Shown here: positions 19,061-23,276 of the stretch, piece by piece | How the letters are laid out: each line of letters starts with the position of its first letter | Position numbering within the stretch: position 1 is the stretch's first letter | Assembly (NCBI GenBank): GCA_000697055.1 | Contig: JNDT01001398.1 | Span: 1 to 23,276 of the forward strand | DNA: 23,276 nt | DNA from: Saksenaea vasiformis B4078 | Taxonomy: Eukaryota > Mucoromycota > Mucoromycetes > Mucorales > Saksenaeaceae | Reading direction: 5' to 3' | Notes under the pieces: generated by a model | Databases searched by the model: none | Told to the model about the DNA's origin: nothing | What the model saw: only the letters and a program-made list of their open reading frames with translations | Position numbers and translations under genes: made by a program

Positions 19061-19875
19061 TTCACACCAGGCTGAAAATGAATTCTACACCAAGTATGAT
19101 CTGTTTCTGCCCAAAAAGGACTCATGTGGGCATCTTCAAGTAGAGCGCCTTTTCGATTTGCAACTGGAATCTCGCTCATGGCGAGATAACGCGTATTGTA
19201 TGTACCGTGATATCAGTTCAAATTTCCAGCTGTTTTTCACCGTATCGAGATTGAAATAAGATACATCGGTTTCTTATATTTTGGAACGAGCATTGGCCTA
19301 CTTTCGATGCAACGTTATCTGAAACGATAACCGAATAGAAAGAGAAGCTAACATGTTTCAATTTGTGGAGATAATTCGAGTGTTTCCGGTAGAAATGTCA
19401 AATAACAGATGTCACTACGGTAACCGGTTCTTTTAATACATACTTTTTTAAAACGCTGGTGTAATCAAGATCAATCTTGTACATCTTGCATTTGCAACCT
19501 GTTATATTACAATCAGTATATAGTAATTTTCCACTTAGAAAAATTAAACGCAATCCTATTGTGTGCGCGTACCGATTCATTCATGATGATATTAACCCTT
19601 CGTTGAAGTGTCGTTCAAACGAGATTCGGCTATTTAGCGTCAATGGCTATGCTATTGAAGCAGCTACCTTGAATGGGTAGGACGAAAGTAAAATTTCTGG
19701 TGGTTAGTCTGCCTAATCCCGATAAACGCGGTTGTACAATCCTAAACTTTCTACACGAACGTGTCTCCCACAAGGACAGCGAGATTCTCACGCATATTTA
19801 TTTATAACAGTAAAATCACATAGCTTTCTTCAGCATATCCTCACCATGTTGTAAAGCAAATGGGATTGAACCACT

Positions 19876-20215
19876 GCAGTTGGTGGAGGCTGGATCAGCG
19901 AATAGCGGATCGAAGGAAGCGCCGAGTACTTGAAAAAGGGTGGTAACAAGGTTCATCTATTCCGGGAAAATAGAACATCTACAAATGCCGAAATGCTGAG
20001 CAGCAGCAAAACGGCCACGGCAACGTGTCTTCGTCACGCTATTCTCGTCTGCGCGGGAACTGGTGAAAGTTTCCGGGATGAACTGCAGCAGGCAGAGGGT
20101 CTAACCACTTGGTGCTGGCATTGAAACGAGCGTGGGACTACACCAATTTCGTTTATTCCGTGATGACCCTGGCTATCGGGCAGAATGAGTTTAAAACGCC
20201 TATTAACACATGATT
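19876..20215 (+). pseudogene. Decayed plus-strand coding fragments
   Basis: Protein-like stretches appear in different frames in the same order and strand. One frame gives EYLKKGGNKVHLFRENRTST then NAEMLSSSK; near 20000-20060 another frame gives RQRVFVTLFSSARELVKV; a further shift gives LALKRAWDYTNFVYSVMTLA then IGQNEFKTPINT and a stop at about 20211. Frame changes without splice sites suggest a pseudogene with small indels. I cannot name the family; a multicopy Mucorales gene or mobile-element ORF is possible. Confidence 0.35.
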
Positions 20216-20584
20216 TGGTTTGGACCATCACCCTGTTCAAACCTTCACATACCACTAAAATCAACAGTACACTTTTCATATATGTATCTGTAGCTGTATA
20301 GCATTGTACTCATATCCATGTTAAACCATTACACAAAGATGGTTCATTATACACTGATGATAAAATTAACTTTCCAGGAGTTGGAATTACATAATTTTCT
20401 TTTTTTGGTAGAAAAAGACAGGTTATGGATCACGCCGCAACGCTTTATAAACATAAAAGGCTCATCCGACAATTATAACGTAAGGTTTGTATACGATTAG
20501 TTATCCATGTGATATTGCTGTTTACGTTTGTACCCCACCGTCGAGTACTCGTAGCAAGAGTTTTGCCGAGTATTGGAAACTTAA

Positions 20585-20815
20585 CTAGTATGCAATGGGG
20601 AGAAAAAGACGCAAGCACACCTCGAAATCTCGGTTGCCCGAGCAGATATTACAGCCGTGTACGATTCCCGCAATTTTCTACTGCTTGACAACTTCGAACG
20701 ACGAGATGGCGTAAACCTTTTCGGAGCAGCCCCCCAAATATGTAACACGAAATTGGGTAAATGCAATGCTGGATCCTACACCAGCTGCTTGACAAGTAGA
20801 ATCCACACCATTTAA
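20585..20815 (+). other. Methionine-less open frame, possible exon or gene fossil
   Basis: A plus-strand frame is open for 76 codons between TAA (20582-20584) and TAA (20813-20815), with no Met. It reads protein-like: AHLEISVARADITAVYDSRN then FLLLDNFERRDGVNLFGAAP. It could be an internal exon (acceptor-like aactag at 20588, donor-like GTAAAT near 20757) or the remnant of a dead gene. An overlapping frame with SMQWGEKDASTPRNLGCPSR is also open, so the frame choice is not secure. No family recognised. Confidence 0.25.
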
Positions 20816-21074
20816 TTAATTTGCTACGTAGACCATATCAAGCATGCAAGATTGGTCAACTAACGCATGATCTTCCCTACCTGTTAACTGTAAATACGCA
20901 TACATGGTAAAATGTCAGTCTTGCGGTTTGCAGCATTAAAAAGACGAATTGCCCGACAGCCACAATAAGCGAAAACGTTCACGATACCCCTCAGGTATAC
21001 CCTGCCGATCCAGCGTGGCTACTTGAAGCACAAGAAAAAATCGACAATTGGCTGTAAAGGAAGCATCAACACAT

Positions 21075-21237
21075 GAATATGCGATCAAATTGCTTCTTTC
21101 ACTTTTTTTTTTATCAACAATTCATCAGTGAGGATCAGACCGACTGACTGCCCAATAGATTGCAGGTTTATAATCGTACTCGGTTATGAACTAGATGGAA
21201 CTTTTGTTCTTTATTTTTGCTCTCCCTCTTTGGACAT
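21075..21237 (-). pseudogene. PTR2 5'-end pseudogene fragment
   Basis: Counterpart of the PTR2 start in arm B. The minus strand from 21237 begins ATGTCCAAAGAGG, as in PTR2 at 18020, but hits TAA at codon 9. Matching blocks then follow: the stretch equivalent to TACTCGGT near 21177-21184, and gaat-tgcgatcaa near 21075-21087, which equals the first intron of PTR2. Left of 21075 similarity fades. PTR2 is therefore dead in this arm while its VPS20 neighbour is intact. Confidence 0.75.
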
Positions 21238-21313
21238 AAAAAAATACATATAGCAAAGCAACAAGTAAATCAAAAAAAAGATGAGAAAAAGAATAGATAA
21301 CGATCTGTTGCAA

Positions 21314-22229
21314 CTACGCGAGATAGTCGCACGCGCCTTCTATGCAGCCAACATCGGCTGCTTTTCTTTTTTTCTTGTGGCTGGATGAAACATCTATTAG
21401 TGAAACGCTGCCGGTGACATCTCCCATTTACCTTTTTCTTTTCCTGGTGTATGCGACGGAACCTCTGGTAATTCATCTAGGATAGGACGATCAGGTACAG
21501 GCAGCGGTTCGGCCGGAACGGCTGGGAGATTGGCCTCCAACTAATCATCATGGTTACATCAATTTTTTATCATATTTATCTCGTTACCTCTTCGCGTTGA
21601 AGACTCTCAAGTTCACGTAGGATATCTTCTTCATCTTCGGTGGAAATCTGCCCGCTCAAGATCTCCTCAATTTCCTATCATTTCATCTTATGAATCTCCT
21701 GCAATTACTATCTTAATTGTTACTTACGTTCTGGTATGCAATGGCATCAGCGGTGTCTTCCATCAATTTTTCGACAGCTTCAACTGAGAGTTCCTTGTGG
21801 ATCTCCTTTAGCACCTCGTTGCCACTCTTCAAACCCTCCATAATCTGTTTTTCAACGAGTGCATACTCAATCGATTGCGTCTACAGCCTTGATTTAGTAT
21901 AAAGCTCCGTCATCGATTTTCCATTTACCAGTTCTTCCAAGTTCAACAACTGTTGTTCCGTCTTCTCCAGTAGCTGTTCCTGGTATTTCTTCTTCTTTAA
22001 TGCCAACAACGCTCTTTTCTTGCTGCCTTGGCCCAATGCATGCCGTGCGGCTTCGACCTCCTTATTAAGCACGACATTAATCTGAAATAACATGAGCCAC
22101 TGGGAATGGTGTCCACTTCATCGTACATGCCTTCTTTTGATATTGCTTTAGCTTATCCCTCTGAATCTTAAGATCCAGAATGGCTTTGTCTTGTGCAGTT
22201 ATCTTATTCTTTGAAGCAGTGACTCCCAT
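21314..22229 (-). CDS. VPS20: ESCRT-III subunit VPS20 / CHMP6, 6 exons
   Basis: Vps20 nucleates Snf7 polymerisation on endosomes after ESCRT-II binding, driving cargo sorting into multivesicular bodies. Exons, reading leftward: 22229-22131, 22081-21929, 21880-21728, 21674-21588, 21540-21432, 21393-21314; 226 aa (human CHMP6 201). MGVTAS at the N-terminus fits the N-myristoylation signal of the family. The basic Snf7 helices are clear: KITAQDKAILDLKIQRDKL, KKRALLALKKKKYQEQLLEK and LMEDTADAIAYQN. Near residue 185 LPAVPAEPLPVP matches the MIM2-type Vps4-binding motif of CHMP6. Intron 1 has a GC donor (AAG|GCATGT) and CAG acceptor; no GT alternative keeps the frame. The last exon (SSSHKKKRKAADVG..) is less certain. 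A dead paralogue lies at 18100-18985. Confidence 0.92.
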
Positions 22230-22300
22230 CTTGAAGGTCCACAAGGCGCAGCATCAACCTACTTTTTTTGTGGTCGTACACACGCAGGCACGCACACAAC

Positions 22301-22779
22301 GTTTCCGCTACTGGCTTTTGCACTGTCTTGCGTTAGCTGGAAATCAATTTAACAGAAAGAATAGATCACGTGCATACTCTTTGTATGTTCTTTCACTTTG
22401 CATCTGTGGCAGGGATCTGTTTACAGGATTTTGCGTGTTGGTTTGCGTCGATGGAATATAATTTTTGCGCTGACCAATCGAACAGGTTTGCGCTGGTTAG
22501 ACTTTCTGCGTCATAGAAATCAACTTCAGATAATGATGATCTAGCCTTTGACAATGATTACATGAAGCTGAAGCCGCTTCATTGGATATAAATTGAGTTA
22601 CTTCGTTTGACATCAATATATATGAGGAATGATGAACCAAATGGGCGGGCAGAATTGCCTCGTTCGTGTGCAGCTACTTTACGTGACGGATGGTGGGAAA
22701 GAAATGGTAATGCAGATGTACAAACCTCGTTCACTTTCCAAATCGACGAGAGCGTGAACAGGTAACTAAGCTAGGGCGA
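22301..22779. other. Intergenic stretch upstream of VPS20
   Basis: No gene recognised. The plus-strand frame 22180-22461 is antisense to the VPS20 start and promoter and has no motif. Sequence becomes coding-like toward 22780, where the transposase remnant begins. Confidence 0.5.
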
Positions 22780-23276
22780 GAGGACCATACAGATGATAAA
22801 CGCTGTGGTAAACAGGAAACTGCCTATTTGGTGATTGAAGAACGACGAACAGCAAAAGAAGCAGCATTCATCACAGGTATAAATGTCCGAACCGCATAAC
22901 ATTATATCAAAACGTACAACCGGATGAAGAATGTGTACCCAGAGTTCAGAAAGAGACTCGTACTAGATATTATGGTAAGCTGACTTAAGCTCATTCGGTT
23001 TCTTGTAGATTATATTGACAGAAATCCTACTGCTATCCTGACTGATACAAAAAGCGAGCTTACGTGAAGCTTTTGAAGACTTGACACTCTCTTGGTGTCA
23101 GGATTGCATAGATATCTGGTCAATAAATGTTGCATACATAACGTTCAAGACATTGGAAAAACGTCCTGTAGTGTGGAACTCTGACCGGGTGATCGCTTTG
23201 CAAAAGGAGAAAGTTGCGTAAGGCCTTTGCAAAATAAAAATGAGACGGGAGAAGGCAGCAAGACTAAGATGAAGAT
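22780..23276 (+). mobile_element. Decayed HTH/DDE (Tc1/mariner-like) transposase fragment, runs off the window
   Basis: The stretches match, in order, the layout of Tc1/mariner-type transposases common in Mucorales. A helix-turn-helix segment EERRTAKEAAFITGINVRTA is followed by TAA where Gln would be expected, then HYIKTYN. After a possible 34-nt intron (22975-23008) comes DYIDRNPTAILTD. Successive frameshifts then give LREAFEDLTLSW, LVSGLHRYLVNKCC and LEKRPVVWNSDRVIALQKEK before a stop at about 23219-23221. At least three frameshifts and a nonsense change make it inactive. The catalytic DDE region would lie beyond the window, and no terminal inverted repeat is visible. Family placement rests on recalled motif order and is moderately sure. 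Confidence 0.7.

Larger units (their letters stand above)
19061..21074. other. Spacer between duplication arms
   Basis: About 2 kb of AT-rich sequence with many stops. If the duplicated unit was a complete PTR2-VPS20 pair, the body of the second PTR2 copy should be here. Beyond 21075 I cannot align it to PTR2 by eye. It contains the coding-like fragments listed separately (19876-20215 and 20585-20815). No tRNA or intact gene is seen. Confidence 0.5.
21075..22300. repeat. Tandem duplication, arm B
   Basis: Direct-repeat partner of 17815-19060, about 3.2 kb away in the same orientation. It holds the PTR2 5' remnant, the intact VPS20 gene and the shared CA-rich upstream tract. Similarity to arm A ends shortly after cacgcac near 22296. 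Confidence 0.85.

Noticed and set aside
19850..19900. GGTTCAATCCC on the minus strand resembling a T-arm
   Set aside because: Flanking sequence does not form T, anticodon or acceptor stems.
22180..22461. Plus-strand frame opposite the VPS20 start
   Set aside because: Antisense to the first exon and promoter of VPS20, with no protein motif.
1..23276. CRISPR arrays, prokaryotic operons or defence islands
   Set aside because: No spaced direct repeats; the genes have introns and fungal signals throughout.

Overview
The window looks like nuclear DNA of an early-diverging filamentous fungus, most likely a Mucorales-type Mucoromycota species. The support is AT-rich DNA, many 45-70 nt GT-AG introns with clear branch sites, a TSC1 (hamartin) homologue, fungal-type peptide transporter, nicotinamidase and old-yellow-enzyme genes, and a decayed transposase of a kind common in that group. 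The species is not determined. Gene models were built by hand: every exon join was checked for GT-AG (or GC-AG) ends and phase, and where possible against conserved family motifs.

Layout. 1-88 is a near-pure G tract, followed by an unrecognised minus-strand reading frame broken by an in-frame TAG. 1081-2682 (+) is an eight-exon secreted GDSL phospholipase B-like gene, followed closely by a one-exon Ser-rich protein of unknown function (2799-3572). 4179-5033 (-) is a candidate small gene of seven tiny exons. 6125-9755 (+) is a 13-exon TSC1/hamartin gene ending in a Glu/Lys/Gln tandem repeat. It converges on a five-exon nicotinamidase (9886-10819, -). About 2.7 kb of mostly decayed or featureless DNA follows, then an intact one-exon old yellow enzyme homologue (13542-14648, +) with unusual active-site residues. 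A promoter-like region and an unassigned plus-strand unit precede a nine-exon POT/PTR2 peptide transporter (15811-18020, -).

The right-hand third carries a tandem duplication. Arm A (about 17815-19060) has the 5' end of the intact PTR2 gene plus a dead ESCRT-III VPS20 copy. Arm B (about 21075-22300) has an intact VPS20 gene plus a dead 5' end of PTR2. This is reciprocal gene loss after duplication of a two-gene block. Decayed reading frames lie between the arms, and a frameshifted HTH/DDE transposase runs off the right edge.

The genes are independent eukaryotic units, not an operon. Growth and nutrient themes recur (TSC1 in TORC1 control, PTR2 peptide uptake, PNC1 NAD salvage, VPS20 in endosomal sorting), but adjacency does not show a shared pathway. 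The most striking features are a 6-nt microexon that builds the ExxER motif of the PTR2 transporter, the reciprocal decay of the duplicated block, and an initiator-only exon in the nicotinamidase gene. I saw no defence, CRISPR or clearly new multi-gene system.
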